Under the pieces are notes generated by a model. That model was not told the DNA's origin. It did no database searches and saw nothing but the letters and a program-made list of their open reading frames with translations. Position numbers and translations under genes: made by a program. DNA of 14,773 nt. It comes from an uncultured Alphaproteobacteria bacterium. GTDB taxonomy: Bacteria; Pseudomonadota; Alphaproteobacteria; Caulobacterales; Caulobacteraceae. Positions 14,276 to 14,773 of this stretch are shown here, piece by piece (position 1 is the stretch's first letter; every line of letters begins with the position of its first letter). The stretch lies in the NCBI GenBank assembly GCA_903928755.1, contig CAIYSH010000009.1:1-14773 (forward strand), read 5' to 3'.

Positions 14276-14773
14276 CTATTCTGTCACGGTCGGCTTGCGA
14301 TCATCGCCGACATAGACGGCATCGGCTTCCCCGGTCAGACCTTCAAGGACGGGAGCCTCGTCATAGAGGGCATCCCGCTCTTCCAGTCTGGACCGGATTT
14401 CCGCATGCCGCTTTGAATCCAGCTTGTAACCCAGGAAGCAGGCCCCCCCGACCATGACAAAGAAGATCGGGCCGATCAGGTAGGCCAGTTCCAGGCCGTG
14501 GATCTGTTCGGCCGTATTCCTGGCACCTTCCTTGGCATTGTAACCAATCGCCGCCAGGACGTTGAAGGTCAGGAAGATCGAGCCCGCCCCGGCAATCTTT
14601 GTGGTGGCATTGGTCAGGGCATAGAGCAGACCGATCTGCTCCTTTCCGCCTTCAAGCCGGATCTCATCGCCAATGTCTGCGGTGAGCGCGCGGATCATGA
14701 CGCCGAAGCCTGCGGCAAAGGCCCCCTCGAAGGCCATGGGAATGGCACCCCAGAAGAAACTGCCCTGCGGGAC
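14276..14773 (-). CDS. GPH-type MFS transporter, C-terminal part (cut by the window edge)
   Basis: The frame is open from the right edge through 14276, giving 165 codons that end in VTE. These are the last membrane helices and the cytoplasmic tail of a second carrier of the same group. It aligns well with the end of the protein encoded at 12860-14269: DIGDEIRLEGGKEQIGLLYAL corresponds to DVADEVRLESGHERTGLLYAL, and AEQIHGLELAY to PQAIHGLEMTY. Both finish in a KLD-x-(E/K)RH-x-E tail. The Met at 14737 is internal, because the preceding codons (SFFWGAIP) continue the helix. The two genes are therefore diverged tandem paralogues in one operon, and may carry related substrates. Confidence 0.9.
   Translation of the reverse strand, partial: VPQGSFFWGAIPMAFEGAFAAGFGVMIRALTADIGDEIRLEGGKEQIGLLYALTNATTKIAGAGSIFLTFNVLAAIGYNAKEGARNTAEQIHGLELAYLIGPIFFVMVGGACFLGYKLDSKRHAEIRSRLEERDALYDEAPVLEGLTGEADAVYVGDDRKPTVTE

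Noticed and set aside
1..14773. Phage, insertion sequence, CRISPR, toxin-antitoxin or tRNA signals
   Set aside because: No transposase, integrase, terminal inverted repeats, spaced direct repeats, tRNA-like fold or toxin-antitoxin pair was seen on reading both strands.

Overview
The window is GC-rich, gene-dense DNA with no stretch over 300 bases lacking a gene, no RNA gene, no insertion sequence and no CRISPR array that I can see. Gene content (CoxE-like VWA protein, TetR regulators, several glutathione transferases, acyl-CoA dehydrogenase, OYE-family reductase, several MFS carriers, a GQVE-type nucleoside transporter) and the codon style suggest an alphaproteobacterial chromosome, probably of the Caulobacterales or a nearby group. 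That placement is inferred from gene families, not from a marker gene.

Left part (1-2307). A partial histone-deacetylase-family gene runs off the left edge on the minus strand. It is divergent, by only 34 bp, from a PaiA-like GNAT acetyltransferase. A CoxE-type von Willebrand factor A protein follows on the plus strand, without the MoxR ATPase that usually accompanies it.

Transport block (2356-5662). A TetR regulator overlaps the stop/start of an MFS carrier that seems to begin at a rare CTG codon. A second, unrelated MFS carrier follows. A nested inverted repeat (5670-5721) then separates this rightward block from leftward genes.

Acyl-CoA / redox block (5718-9368). A tight minus-strand operon (acyl-CoA dehydrogenase, DUF3253 protein, glutathione transferase) is divergent from a plus-strand pair (PaaI-type thioesterase, luciferase-like flavin monooxygenase). 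A 119-bp region between them presumably holds both promoters. The gene set suggests fatty or organic acid turnover plus detoxification.

Right part (9365-14773). On the minus strand are an OYE-family reductase, a concentrative nucleoside transporter, and a second glutathione transferase whose stop codon shares a CTAG palindrome with the luciferase-like gene. A small two-helix membrane protein gene (plus) converges on a pair of tandem GPH-type (melibiose-carrier-like) MFS genes, the outer of which is cut by the right edge.

Most of this is ordinary metabolic and transport chromosome. I found no convincing new multi-gene system. The best leads are the deacetylase/acetyltransferase divergent pair, the CTG-start carrier, the solitary VWA protein, the altered binding-site residues in the nucleoside transporter, and the palindromes in which convergent genes end.
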